A stretch of 64,000 nt of DNA from positions 178,808 through 242,807 of the forward strand of contig NAOQ01000049.1 of NCBI GenBank assembly GCA_002751075.1, read 5' to 3'. The notes beneath the pieces were generated by a model. That model ran no database searches and was not told where the DNA came from. It was given only the letters and a program-made list of their open reading frames with translations. Position numbers and translations under genes: made by a program. The stretch comes from Ichthyophonus hoferi (taxonomy: Eukaryota; Opisthokonta; Ichthyosporea; Ichthyophonida; Ichthyophonidae). Positions 36,073 to 49,680 of this stretch are shown here, in pieces (positions within the stretch are counted from its first letter, which is position 1; the number at the start of each line of letters is the position of its first letter).

Positions 36073-38208
36073 ATGTCCGACTCCGAGATGATGAGAAACC
36101 CCTGGTGAGTGTTTGCTGTGAGTTAGAGCGCTCGACTGACATGCACTGTACTTTGTATTTTTCACAGTTACAGCTTCATTAATGGTGGTTGTAGTAGTGG
36201 TTGTTTCTATTATGTCTAAGGTTGCAATTTCAATAACGTCAAGGAGGGTAATTCTGTAACCTTGGTAGCAAACACCAACGGGCTGCTGCTAATCTTTGGT
36301 CTATTGGGAATGAGGCCGCACTAGGTAATTTTCTTGTTATTTTCTAACCACACATACTACAGTCCTTACAGGATTCTTGACGATTTTGGTGGTGCCTTTG
36401 CCATGGGAGCCATAGGAGGGGCTATATGGCACGCTGGCAAGGGTTATAAAAACTCACCTCCTGTACGTATCTGTGGGTATATGTTGAACGGAATGGGGTG
36501 GAGTGTAGGAAAAATGATGCATATGACGGGTAGTTTTGGAGGGTTATCTAATTACTTGGCAGGAAGGTCCATAGTGGGGTTGAACTACACTATAATATTA
36601 TGTTGAGGATTTTGGATTGCTGAAGTGCGTTTGTATTGGGGTTAGTTATGTAGTTTTTTACCCCCATTTGTTGGAAAATACTATATTACTAAGAGGTTGG
36701 AAAAAGGTTTACTCTGTATACTATGACTAGCTTTGACCTTGTGTGGTAGAAGGTGTTGTTGCATTTGTATCAAATATAATTTAGAGCCAAGTATTATGAA
36801 TAGCAGTATCCAACGTTTACTACGATGTAAAAAGAATTTCTAGGTATAGAATAACCTATATACAGTGATAGGGCTGTCCTCGTTATTCGGTATGCATATG
36901 TGTTGAGCTTGGAGGGGAGAAGGAGGCATAGATACAGAGAGATGTAGACAAAGATGGCTGTTTTAGGCTCAATCCTGCTACAAGTAGAAGAACCTACACC
37001 TATCTAACATGTATGACCTTTAGGGTATGCGTCTTAAAAGTTCAATCAATGCTATTAAAGCTAGAGCCCCAGTCCTCGGCGGCAACTTTGCGGCATGGGG
37101 TGGCATGTTTTCAGTGTTCGACTGTGTATTGGTTGCCATTCGTCAGAAGGAGGACCCTTGGAATGCCATTTGGAGCGGTGCTCTGACTGGTGGAGTTCTT
37201 GCCGCAAGAGGTAGGCAGTCAGTTCTGATTGGAGGGTATTAATAGTCTGGTGGTGTGTCGGTTGTATTTGCTATTAGTTGCAGTTTTCATGCCCTCTCTA
37301 TGTTGCCTGTATGTGTATTGATTGCATATGATCTGAAGTTATTGGCCATGTAGCCGACCACGTTAACCAAGCCAATTGAGATATTTGTGTTCTTAAATCT
37401 ACTTTTTTTTTTCTGATATATATATGCTGCACCTTGCCTGCTATATCTCCTGTCCAAACTGCTTAGAAGTAGGAATTGTGGGCTAGGATTAGTTATGGAG
37501 GCAAGATATAACCAGAGACACCCCTCTCTTAGGGTTTTATCTCTGTTTCTTTATTAATTTACGTACTTTGAACATGGTAAGCCATATATAGCATAGAGAT
37601 ACGTGGGTCTGTAGATGAGCTATAGATGGAAAGGATGGGCCAAATAAAGGTCAATGGGGTGGGGTGGGTGAGTCAGCAGGCGAGGGTATTCCTGAGTGGC
37701 CATAGGTGTTGTGCTTAGAATGTAGAGGAATATGGCCGTATTTGTGATAGGTGAGGGTGGGGGTCCTTGGCTCTGGTAGGGTTAGTTATACAGGACGGCA
37801 ACCACTCTCTAGTCTGACGTACTATATGCTAGATTGTACTATAGGACGATGAGGGCCTTTGCAAGGAACAATACATTAAGGATTAAGTTGATTGGACGTG
37901 ACTGCATTTAATGACGCATTCCTAACCAATCAATTCATCATCCTACCTTCCCCCTTTCCACCTATGCACACCCGGTATTACTCACCACCACATACCTGTC
38001 ACTCTACATCCAATTACTTTACTGTGTTTCATTTTTTGGCAATACAGGTGGCCTCAAGGCGGCAGGTCAGTCAGCTTTGATTGGTGGTGCCTTGCTAGCC
38101 ATGATTGAGGGTCTTAATATTGCTATTACTAGGGCGGTCAGTGGGCAGGCTAGACCACAGATGACTGACTTCCCAGAGTCTCCCATGCCCATCTCCCAGA
38201 CCTTGTAA
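36073..38208 (+). CDS. TIMM17: TIMM17, mitochondrial import inner membrane translocase subunit Tim17
   Basis: Four exons (36073-36104, 36363-36462, 37024-37210, 38048-38208) encode 159 aa; human TIM17A is about 171 aa. Tim17 is a four-helix membrane subunit of the TIM23 complex, which moves presequence proteins into the mitochondrial matrix. The product starts [20 protein letters not shown], matching the family start with CPWRIVDDCGGAF. The other hallmarks follow: [58 protein letters not shown] and [12 protein letters not shown]. The Gly-rich GxxxG faces of the helices are intact. The acceptor after 36362 was preferred to the one after 36370 because it restores CPYR at the conserved position. 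No truncation is seen, and it looks functional. Two inverted CCAAT boxes lie about 220-235 bp upstream of the ATG. Confidence 0.95.
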
Positions 38209-40042
38209 TAGTTGACAGGTTAGTTGCCCTATCACTCCCACAGACCTTAGGGGATGGCTGGTGGGGGGTAGGTGATAATTGTGATAACCCAGTTGTGGGC
38301 TTGGTAAATGGTTGCTTGTTTATGTAACCTATGATGGTAATGAGGTTTTGCTAGATTCTCAACTGGGAAGTCTCCAATGCTCCTTTTCATAATGCATAGT
38401 CAAATAGTCAAATGGTTCCTTTTAGTAAATTACTTTAGGATATTATAGCTACTGAATATGTATTGCCATACAATAATTAGTCATCTTGCTCTATATAACG
38501 TTTATAGGAAGGGTGTGTGGGGATGATATGAGACCAATCATGTGAAAGAGAATGGTTTTGAGCTGAAAATACTACTATGAGTTATAGTTAGATTATCTAG
38601 TGGCTCTGAATAATAGGTATAGGTGCCTGCCTAGCTATCATGTACACATGGTCATATCTTGTCAGAACCCTGTGATTCTCAAATATTATTTGGTTGTTTA
38701 GCTCACATATATACAAGGTGTGGGGCTAGTGTGGGTCTAACAGGGAGTCGGATACACGTACATACACTGCCTAAAGAAGAAAGATATATATTTCATTACT
38801 AGATAAGGAGGGACCTATAGTGGTTTCCTCGTTGTCAATTAAGAGGGAAAGACCAACCATGTGTTGATTGAATGAGATATAAGCATTAATTAACTAACCT
38901 ACCTCTTATCCAGTTGGGTGTACAACCGATTACTATCTTGTGGGACATTTCCTGGACTCGTCCACAGTATATATTCTATTCTTCCAATCACTGGTTGGCG
39001 GTTGACTTGATTTAGCCTGTAGGCTGGTCCAGAACACTAGGTCTGGACCAGCTGGATAGTATAGCATGCGAATATAGTATGGCACCCATGGTATGGGCCG
39101 AACTAGGCCATATGCATTGTAGATGCTCCCTTGAATGGGAGATATATGTTATTGATAAGTAAAAGTAGGCTCTCGCTGTCAAAACAACGACAGTGATGGC
39201 CAAGATATCGAATGAGCTATACCTTCTTCCTCTGGATGTACACTAAACGCACTGGTAGTGGTAGCCATAAAGAACTGACATTAATATAACCTAGCCATTG
39301 GGACTAGACCGTTTTATCTTAAGTCATGGCAACTGTGTTGGTTGTGTATACTTTACTTTATTCTGTTCATTTGTGACTGTACCATGTACGCTTTTACGCT
39401 TAGAGTATTCTGTTCACAATATGACTTTTGCTTGTTCGTTTCAAATAATTGTCAATGACCAGGCCCAAATTTCGTGTATAACTACGTTCGAGTAAAAGAT
39501 ACGTATAGTAATGATAGTGCTATGTTAGGGTTATTAAGGATAGTAAGTATGAATGAATAATATGGTAGTATGTGGTGATATATGATAGGATATGACGATA
39601 ATGGTAGATTATAATTATATATATGAATGGTCTGTGATATCATATTCTATACCTAGACCAGCTAGGTGGTTGTGCAATACTAGTGGTGCTAAAGCCATTG
39701 GCTCAAGGAGAACTACAATAACAGGGCTGTATTAATATAATAATAAGATTCTTATATACATTCCTTTCCTGGTTTGTCAGATGTGTTATTGTTTACCTAC
39801 CATTAGTCGTTCTAGCCAGAGTTTAACTTTGTATTTCTGGCAACATAAACCCTAGATATCTACAACCAAAAATACAGTTATTCTGTCCGAACATACAGAG
39901 TACCCTCGCTTGGGTCCTAATCGATAGTTAAACAAGCCTCTAACTAAATACACAACTTCCTTAATAACCCAATTCCATACACACTCGTCTCATCGACTTT
40001 CTATGCCCATCTTTCAATACACACATTTTACATTTAGAAAAC
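38209..40042. other. TIMM17-TRIP4 intergenic region
   Basis: About 1.8 kb without any supported gene. It contains the TIMM17 3' UTR, a short perfect hairpin at 39023-39052 and, near the right end, the TRIP4 promoter and 5' UTR. No TATA box is convincing. Confidence 0.6.
39023..39052. repeat. Short perfect hairpin between TIMM17 and TRIP4
   Basis: GCTGGTCCAGA and its reverse complement TCTGGACCAGC are separated by eight bases. No U-tract follows and no function is assigned. Confidence 0.8.
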
Positions 40043-43000
40043 ATGTCACAACCCACAGAGGAAGCTCTACGGAGAGCGTGGGTGGACGCTCTTAGCGGGG
40101 TGCTGTTGTTTGATGCCTCAGACCTAGTTCTTCATCTCTTATCATTAGACACTGGTGTGTGTGTTGTTTATAAAGTTGTTATATGAAGACTAAATTGTTT
40201 TAAAACATCAAGTCAATTATTCTTTTCTGTTTTTACATTCCTCATGGCCCCAATGTGTACTAGTGATATAAGAAAAGAGTTGACTACAGGTTTATCGCTA
40301 GAGTTGAAATATTTAGATAGAGAAGATCGTTTAGTTTTCGTTTATTTCCTTCTCACTGTCCATAAGTGATAAACCTGGCTTGTAGTTACCAGTTACCATG
40401 GGACTGTGTGGTGATAGCTCTGTATGACCTTCCATTATTTTCCCATGATAATCGGCATCTAATAATTTATTAAAAAGTGAACCAGTCTCTACTTTTACAC
40501 GGTGCCCTCTGCCACACCCACACCAACCCCACCATGTTCTTGTTGCTCCCCACTTCCCCTTTCTAAAACCTACACAGACTAGCCTGAAATAATAATACTA
40601 GTTGGTCTCCTCTGACCTTTCTCTCTGCTGTCCTCTATTTCTGAGCTCTTTGGTTTTCCATGTTACCTTCTTGCTATAAACATGTATATATATATATATA
40701 CTCACATCACCTCTTTATCTTGATATATTTACATGTTTTATTATCATCCCTTCCAGCGGCCGAGCTATCGAATGAATTAGAGAGTCTCCTTGATATGCGA
40801 CAAGACAGTCACCAGACCCTGGCTAGGAAGATGATGAGGGAGGCCTTCCCAGGGAGTCTATGGGGAGGAGAGATGGGAGGGGAGATAAAGGTGGGTGTAG
40901 GGGGGGCCTTTATATAGCCCCATTGATTGAGGGTAGTATAGCTGTGTGTATAAAGAAAGGAGGTGTACATACTTTCTGTTTTCTCTCTATCCCTATATAT
41001 CCTCTTTCTCCACCCTCTCCTACTAAGCTCTATGCTCTCCCCTTCCCTCCCTTATGGATGTTGTTCTATACGCCACCCCGTTAGTGTGAGTACTTAGATC
41101 TGGTGGGCTGTTCACTAACATACACCTATGCATATACATATATATGCACATGCATGTTTACATTTGTATGTACTTACATATAGGACTACATACATATCCA
41201 CATACACGCACACGTACTCTGCTGATACCACCCTTGGCTAATGGGTTATTGCCCACAGGCCTATCGCAAGACTGATGGGGAGGACGATGTGTTCTTTGCT
41301 GGCTCCTTGAATAAGAAAGGCAAACAACGGAAACACCAGCAACAACAGCAGCAACAACAAGCATTACAGAAACAGCAGGAGGAGGCCTATAGGGTAAGTA
41401 TGAGAAATACCCCCAGATGGCAGGCCCCCGTCCAATCACCAGACCCTGGGTTGCTACGGCAACGGTCAAGGCCACAACAAACACAGAACTCTTCCCTACC
41501 ATTAAACCAGAGACCAGAGAGAACCCCTAAGGGCAAGAGTGAGTCTTTAAAGCAAACAGCAAAGTCTACCAACATGAAAATGAACACAGGTGTCATGTAC
41601 CTCCCAAAGGACATGACTGAAACCAATGCACCCAAACCTCAGAGGATGGAGGATAGTGGGACCAAAGGGAAACATAAAAAGAAACATTTAGTAAAGTTTA
41701 ATGCTGAAGAATTGGAGAGAACTCCCTTGTCAGGCCGCCATATGTGTGACTGTCAGGCCCAAACACACCGACTTGTTGGCAATTGTTTGGAGTGTGGTAG
41801 GATAGTATGTGAGCAGGAAGGAGCTGGACCGTGTATGTACTGTGGAAAGATGAGTATAGGCGATACGACAGGTACATGTATCTATATACTAATGCTTCTG
41901 TATGATTGGGCATTTAAATATTTGTTGTATTAGTCCATTTATCTTTATTTAGTAATTTGTGTAGGCATCTGTCCATCTGTTGATTTATCTATTCATATAT
42001 ATCTCTCTATCATATATAGTTCAAGCCACCTTGGATTGAGACTGATAGGACACTAAGTGAGGTGGAATGGCCGATAAAGAGGCCATCCTGCCTATCTTCT
42101 ACCTAGCATATACCCTATACCCTAAGCATATCCTCTATAACATATTGCATATAGCATATATCTTAGTCCATGTTGGTGGTTGACGTCTTTATACTCTATA
42201 TGGGAGACGGTATTCTACCCAGTCCATCTCTAGGGTATAGCTAAGAGGACAGGGGGAGGTAGCAGAGGGTGATTGACCCATAATTGTCTGGTAGTGGGGC
42301 TGGGCAGCAAGACAGCTGTGAAAAAAGAGCGGCAAAGATTGAAGGAAGAGGCTGGTGGGGTTAACGGATTGGTTATGACTACCCAGGAGGTACCTTTCCC
42401 CCTAGTCCTAGTACACCATGCTGACATATATCCAATAGGACAGTGCGGGTGGACCTGGTTTTACGCCTTTCCCTCTTTGGGTTTTGTTTTTCTTTATTTT
42501 TTTTTCTCTTCTCCATCCCCCTGCATATCATACTTCAGTTGCATATCATTTCTAGTTTTGAGCTATTCTATGGCAAAAAATACCATTTACTTAATTTACT
42601 ATACCTATTATTGTTTCATGTAGTGTTCAACTTGTGTTTTTTGTTTCTTGCCCAGTTCACCCCGCTATACTTGCACGCTCGCCTGTTATCCCCCCCTAGA
42701 TGTTATCCTGTGCTATGTACAAGCCAGCACTCACTCCCTGTTCCCATGTAGGTGGACCCAGGATTAGAAAGGGCCTTAGCAGCCAAGGACAGATTGCTGC
42801 AGTTTGATTTGCAGAAGTAAGTGAATTGGAGGGATGGATTTTTAACAAGAGGCAAAGACTGGTTGCAGGGTTTTATATATGGGGAGAGCACCAATGATAA
42901 AGTGTTGATGTACATATAGAAGGCCCAAACATAACAAAGAAATCTATTTATTTTAGATAGCCTGAGGATTAATATTAAATCATTGAGTAGCCCGACACCA

Positions 43001-46000
43001 ATTACAGCACGCCATTCATATATATATATATATATATAAATGGATAGTCTGGGTTTATTAGTTGGTAAAGTAATGGCAAGTACCTATAGGATAGATGGAT
43101 TGATGATGCAAACCTACATACTATCCTAGGCATACCTATATTGAGATTGAGACAGTAGGGTTTGGTATTTCTTTATTTGGTTTCCAGTCAATTAGCTAAA
43201 CAATTGGATTTATTATGTGTAAAGAGTTAAAAAGAACGAGCCAATATAGAATAGGCTTATCAAACCTAATATGAGTGTATTACGTCATGTAGTGTTCAGA
43301 GGACCAAAGTTATTGATGACGAAAATGATTATTTCGAGGTTGACAACCGCTGGTTAAGCCAGAAGGAGGTGGGTAGGACCTTCAAGTTAGTATGGGATAC
43401 ATGTTGTATCATAGGGGGCTGGACTCTATGGTAGATGGGCAGGAATGACCCCGGGGGAGGGTAGTGCCCTGAGGGTAGTACATGTAGTTGTAGAAGGGCC
43501 TGCTGGCCTAGAGGGCGAGGGGCTGCAAGGCTGGAGGTGCTCAACAGACGACCTTTTAGAGATAGGGGTAGATTAGGGTGGCTGTTGTCTAGGTTACTGT
43601 TATATAAAGAATGACTGATAGTTTAAGCCTTTCTCCAATGATATCTACTCTGTACACAATACTGGAAGGCCCTCTCATTACCATTGGGTACCACTATGAT
43701 GGCCTACGTCCCTTGCCTCCTACCTGGTATATGGTATGCTGATCTATATACACATGCAGAGGTTAGAGAGAAAGCATGCAGAGCGAGCTATGCTGGAAGC
43801 CAAACAAAAAGCTAAGAAATCCTTTGTGGTCACCCTGGATTTCACTGGAAAGACTGTCATTGAAGAGGACGCAGCGGTGAGGGTCACATATATTTATATA
43901 TATGTGTGTGTATGTATATATGTATGTACGTATAGTGTATGTACGTAGGGGTAGGTAGGTATATAAGTAGGTATTTGCTTGTGTATGCGTACGCAAATGC
44001 TCATACACACAACCATATTCATTGGTTACCATTTTATGCATGACTGGAGTAATATTTTATGTAGCTAATTATTTTAGACTTGGTCATGGATTCTAGGAGC
44101 TAATTGTAGTATGATATCACGATTCTTTTATTCCACTCTATTGATGGGCTGGCTATGAATGCCTGACCTACTGCTTTCCCTTTCACCATACACTGTATGG
44201 TCCATCTCACGTGTTGACATGTATGATTGGATAAGGGGCTGCGGGTAACTTAGACCACCAATCCCATTTGAGGGCATTTCTTTGTATCTCTAAAACTACC
44301 AAGTGGATGGATACCTTGTCCAAGCTATTATATATTATATAATATAGCCATCATATACATATCATAGCCAGTCGTTAGATGTCTGGTTGGGTTGCTCTCG
44401 TTTGTTCTTTTATTGAAATTTCTCACTTTTATAACTCTCTGGTGGCCCCCAATCATGTTCAAATGCTAAAATTTATACTGTGAAGGGTCTGCTATCTCTT
44501 GTTTCTTTCTATGATGTCATAGTGTTCACATATATTATATCCAATTACATAGGTATAACTATAAGTATAATTCAATCATAAACAATTCTAGTCACAAAGG
44601 CAAGCACTAACAGGTGTAAATACAACGTTATATACATATACACATAATATACACATGCATATACACATACATATACACATATCTATATCTATATCTATAT
44701 TCACGACCCCTGCCAATCATGGAGTGTAGAAGGACATTGAGGCATCCACCTTCCTACCAGGTAGGACAATGTGCTGGTAACATATGACTGCATACCCGTG
44801 GGCCTGTCTGCTTGGTCTATCTTGTTGTTACTGCTATGGTTATTGTTATAGTGGTCATAGTGATGTAATGTTTCAGCCTCCGTCGTCTGACCCCCCAATC
44901 ATTCATGTAAACCTTCATTTGCCACCTGTCTCATTGGTCAGTAAATATAGTTATTGCTTTGTGCTCACCGTGAATATATACTCTTATAGATGAAGGATAA
45001 TAACAATCTTGATAAACAAAATCCACTGTATTAAAAAATAATCAACCACTTAAACATCCAACACTGAACGGCTAAATAAGGTAGACCCTATAGAGTGATG
45101 TCGCTTTGTACCCCACCTCTAACCCCAGAGCCTAGCCAGTGATTGGCATATAGACTAGGCCTGGGATTGTGGTTGGATAGATTGTTTAAGAATAATTAAT
45201 AATACGGGTTATTGGATAGAAAGCAAGAAGGAGTCGAGCGTGGTGGTGTCGGCCAAGGCTATTGGGCCTACTGTGGGAATGTATCATAACCCTGATCTGA
45301 AAGACGTATGGGATCCCTCCGTTCTGTCTACCACCTGACTTCTGTCCAATTGTCACTTTGTACTTTACTATCACCCTTTCCTGTTGGCTAATGATCACGT
45401 AGTCTTGTCGTCATTTTGGCTACTATTAATATGCTATGATGGCCATTGGCTTGAAATGTTTTTTAATTCTTTCATTTACTTACATCTTTGTTTATGTGGT
45501 CCCTATTTTGTCTCCAACTCGTACATACAGGCACCTAAATATATTCCCAGTAAACCGCCCGTCAAAGGAATGCCAACCAAGAGTGCATTTACTGATAAAG
45601 GTAGCAGCCGTGTTCTGTATGTCTGTATGTCGGGGGGGTCCCATAGAGTAGTCTAGACTCGACCTGTTTATATATATAGGCATGTATGATTGAATATATA
45701 TCTGCATGTGTAGTTAGGTATAACGCTCAAAAGAAACTCACTGAGGGCTCAGGTGTGAAGAATCGGGCCAGAGTGATATGCAACCACTAGATTTTATTGT
45801 TTCAAAAGTAGTACACGTGGGCAATGTTCAGAAGTATTGAATCGTACAAGCACTGGAATAGTCAGCAATCACATCAAGGTGTCTCATGGTCATTCTGTCC
45901 TACAGAGTTAAGGCCAGTGTACCGTGTGCAGGACACCGAGCTGACACTCATGGGAGATGCAGGGATGTGTCTCAGCATGCACCAGGTATAGCTCTCCTTA

Positions 46001-48310
46001 TAGGTTACAATGTCAATGCCTTTCTCATCCTCTCTGTCTCCGTCCTGCTCTGTACCCCATTGAAAATATTACTTATAGTTGGCATGGTCTTTTTTATTAC
46101 AGTTCTTGTATTCTCTCTAATACCACAATAACCATATATATATATCTATTAATGACATATGGGACGACCTATCACAGCCGTGGGCCTCTTTGCTAGTGGC
46201 TGGCCTTAAGACAGTGGAGGGGAGAGTGTGGTATACACCCCATAGAGGGAGGTAGGTTACCATGGTTACCATTACAGGATAGGATGGAATAAGCAGATAG
46301 GACCCTCATGTGTGTAGTAGTAATAGATTGGTCCGATATGGATGTATGTATATATGATACGGTATATACTACAGGATAGGTAGATACTGATGTGGTTATT
46401 GAGCATGGTCCAATGATATGAATGAGATTAACCAAGATAAACTGTAATGTAAAAGGGACTGCCATGGGTTGATAGCTGTGCATATGGTTTGAGTGAATGA
46501 TATAACGTAACATATCTGCATGTATGGCCCTATGTCCTCCTTATGCACCCTTCCCCCTCTCCCCCTCTCCCTTCATCCATACATGTCGCTCTCTCTAGAC
46601 TGTGGATAGCGGCAGCCGCCCATGTACCAAGCGTGGAGGAGATTGCAGCCGTAGAGCAACAATACAAACTACTATACAAGGGTAAGGGCAGGCTCGCTAG
46701 GGGGAGGGGATGGTATCGTAGCGTACTCTAGGCATATAGCCTGCTGGCCACTATAGGTCTTCTGATTGGTAGCCTTTCATTCTCACAAACTCCAATACTC
46801 CTTTTTTGGCACAGCTCTGTTTATAATTTTTTAATAATGAGTCACAATTGGCTGACTATAATTTATGCTTGTATGTACGCGAATTGGATCAGCCAATGCT
46901 ATAATTGGATTTGTGTGATGCAGTCCTATCAGCTGTGTGATTGCCAGTCTGGCTTTGGATCTGATTAAAGCATTCCGTGTGCATTTTTATGTATTTACAC
47001 GTATATGTATGTATATATATATATATATATATGTATATATAAGTATATATATGTATATATATGTATATATATAAGTTTGTTTGTGTGGTAAACCCTGACA
47101 GAGATCTCAAGTCGAGGTTTTTATGAATCGGGAATGCTATTGGTGAATAATCCGACCTGTGTGGGGACCTCCCAGATCCCAATATGACGTTCCCCGACTA
47201 TCCTACTGGCTGCCTCCTTGGAGCTGTAGATGTGGTTGACTGCTTGGCCAGGGAGGATTATTTGGAAAAGGTGTGTATATGTATGTATGTATGCATGCAT
47301 AGCTTTTTTAGCATGTACCATCTATCTCTATGGGACCATATTCATCCAACCACGTACCTTTCTTCATTCTATCTTTACCCTCTCCTATCTTGTCTCCTTC
47401 CACTCTCCCATTTTATCTCACCTCTATTTGTCCAATCAATATTTTGTTTATCCGGCCCTTATTTGCTTGATCTCCCTTTTCCTCTCTGTCCCTCCTGCCT
47501 CTCAGCCCCATGGTTTGAACCTCATTCGTGCTATGTAGCCAATACCCTCATTAGATGATATTTGAATGGGGCATTAATCGGGTAATTGATTTATGATTTA
47601 ATACGATTGGGAATACAGTTCCAGGACAAGGCCGCCGAAGAATCTAACTCGCCGTATGTTTTTGTGTGTGAGAGGCCCGAGATGTTGCCGGTCAAGTTTA
47701 GCATTTCAGGCGACCATAAGATCTGTATGTAACCACTACTATGTGTACTCATGTTTACCCCATTGACATCAATGTGTGCATAGACGGGGGAGTGTGAGAG
47801 GACCATGCTTATAAATTGTAGCTGAGTTAATAATCACCCACCGGGTGGCGGGGGGCTTCCTCTCCAGTCAACCTTTGTATTCGTATATGCTCCATGATAT
47901 TCTGACTACGTGTATTATCTATAAGATAGACTCAGAGAGGCTCTGTGTTAAACTGAAACGGTGTGGTCTAGACTGTGAGAGGGGTTAGATGGTAGGGATG
48001 GGGTGATAGAGGAAGAGAATTGGAGTGAGATGAGATGCATTTGTGTAGGCTGGGCTGCCATGTATGTTGGGGTATCACAAGTACATAATCCTTGTCGGAG
48101 TATGATAGGGCAAAGACACACGGGGCTTATGGTTTACTGCTTCTCTCCCCTGACAGCTGTATACTTACATATCCCCACACCTTGATGTCTACATGTTTGC
48201 ATATACTCATACATCTCACTATCCCAGGGCGGCTAGACAGTCATATACACATGGCAGCGAAGCGTGCCCTCATGAATCAAAGCATGCCCTCATCCTACAA
48301 CTGGCCATAA
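40043..48310 (+). CDS. TRIP4: TRIP4 / ASC-1, activating signal cointegrator 1
   Basis: Sixteen exons encode about 650 aa (human 581): 40043-40154, 40757-40890, 41259-41871, 42295-42389, 42752-42816, 43293-43368, 43760-43876, 44877-44940, 45220-45305, 45531-45600, 45906-45985, 46178-46251, 46599-46681, 47176-47270, 47619-47724 and 48228-48310. TRIP4 is the scaffold of the ASC-1 complex (with ASCC1-3), acting in nuclear-receptor coactivation, alkylation repair and disassembly of collided ribosomes. The C2HC5 zinc finger begins near residue 245 (CDCQAQTHRLVGNCLECGR, then IVCEQEGAGPCMYCG). The C-terminal ASCH domain, from about residue 495, has MCLSMHQPWASLLVAGLKTV, EGRVWYTPHRGRLWIAA and FPDYPTGCLLGAVDVVDCL. 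The conserved middle is also seen (TKVIDDENDYFEVDNRWLSQ and TLDFTGKTVIEEDAA). The excess length comes mainly from exon 3, which carries a polyglutamine run and a disordered insert. The gene is complete and convergent with MORC. Confidence 0.93.
47009..47072. repeat. (AT)n/(GTATATAT)n microsatellite
   Basis: AT run followed by GTATATATAT units in a TRIP4 intron. Confidence 0.88.
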
Positions 48311-49680
48311 ATGAAAGTAGACGGTATTATAACTGTGCATGTGTAGATGTGTACGGCTGGGTAGGATGGTGGTTACTAGAAAGGGCCTGAGAGTGCACTC
48401 CACGCCATCTTATCTCACACGACTTCTTCAAAACAAGAAATGGCAATGTACTAGTCAGACTTACTATTTTCTTATTTGTTTCATTTGGAGGTGACCCTCT
48501 CGTACATGATTTTTTAGAGTATTTTCCTAGGCATTAACTGTGGCAGGATGTCAAGGATGTTAACTAGAGTAGGTTAATGAGGGAGAATGTAAAGCTGTCA
48601 ATGCAGCATTCCATGTGCGATATGGGTTGAAATCATATGGGTATGTATATGTTACTAAGAGATAGGGCACCCTCACTGGCCATAGTGATTGGACAACATG
48701 TAACGGAAGTGAATGCAAAAGATTAATTTATAATGTAACTCCAATAATTATCAATGCCTGACTCCTGCTATTCACTTCCAGTGTGACATGGTTAGTAGAA
48801 TTTTTCTACAAGAGGGTCACCTGTGTAAGTAGCAAATATTTTTAGTTACAAAATCCGTGGCGAAAACCTTATCTGCTAAGTGCAGTAAAATCAACTGGCT
48901 TCAGGTCATATTTTGCACATATTTTGCCTTCAATGATTAACATTATTACTGCCTACTCATTTATTCATTACATACACTTTATTCTTTTGAATTACCTGTT
49001 ATTAAAAGGTATCTCGTCGTATGTACTAGGGTACAGTAAAAGCCCATGGTTTTACCATGTTTTATGTGTATGAGTGGGTTTACGTGTGTATGTAGTATAG
49101 TGTAATATAGTTTAATATAATGTGATGTAATGCAGCCATTATTACTATTATCAATATTAGTTTTTGCTATTCTTAGTTTATATACTATTATTATTATTAT
49201 TATTATTATTATTGAATAAGTTGCGAAAACAAATACATGCATTAGCTATATATATAGTTGCATGTTTTAATTTACATATTTGTCTCCTTAGGAGCCACGC
49301 CTGGTATGTTGTAAACGTATCTCGACCATTATAAAAGCACCTTTCAATAGTTCTGATTGTATATACATCTGACTTACTGGAATTAACTCATATAATCCTT
49401 GTTGCAGCCTCAACGTCGTGTAGATATCTATATATAATAGATACATAACTATAAATCCCAGCTAATATTTGTTTTCTGCAACATTCTAAACCTAATTATG
49501 TGACGACACCCTGTATTCACAAAATAAACTAAAAGGGAGTCACAACCTATCGTTAAACCATATCATCGACCTATGTTAATATATATATATATCTCCACAA
49601 CCTAACCATCTCTTATTATATCATCTCTACCATTAACCTTGACGTGTATATGTTCTTTTATGGAACTCCGTCGTTGCAGT
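48311..49680. other. Convergent TRIP4/MORC 3' intergenic region
   Basis: About 1.4 kb shared by the 3' ends of two genes facing each other, containing an ATT repeat and no supported gene. TTTATT, the complement of AATAAA, occurs near 48958-48980 and could serve MORC. Transcript overlap is possible but not shown. Confidence 0.6.
49184..49214. repeat. (ATT)n microsatellite
   Basis: About ten ATT units between the convergent TRIP4 and MORC genes. Confidence 0.88.

Noticed and set aside
44637-44700. Regular TATACACATA units, considered as a CRISPR-like array
   Set aside because: Units are a few bases long without spacers; it is a simple microsatellite in a TRIP4 intron.
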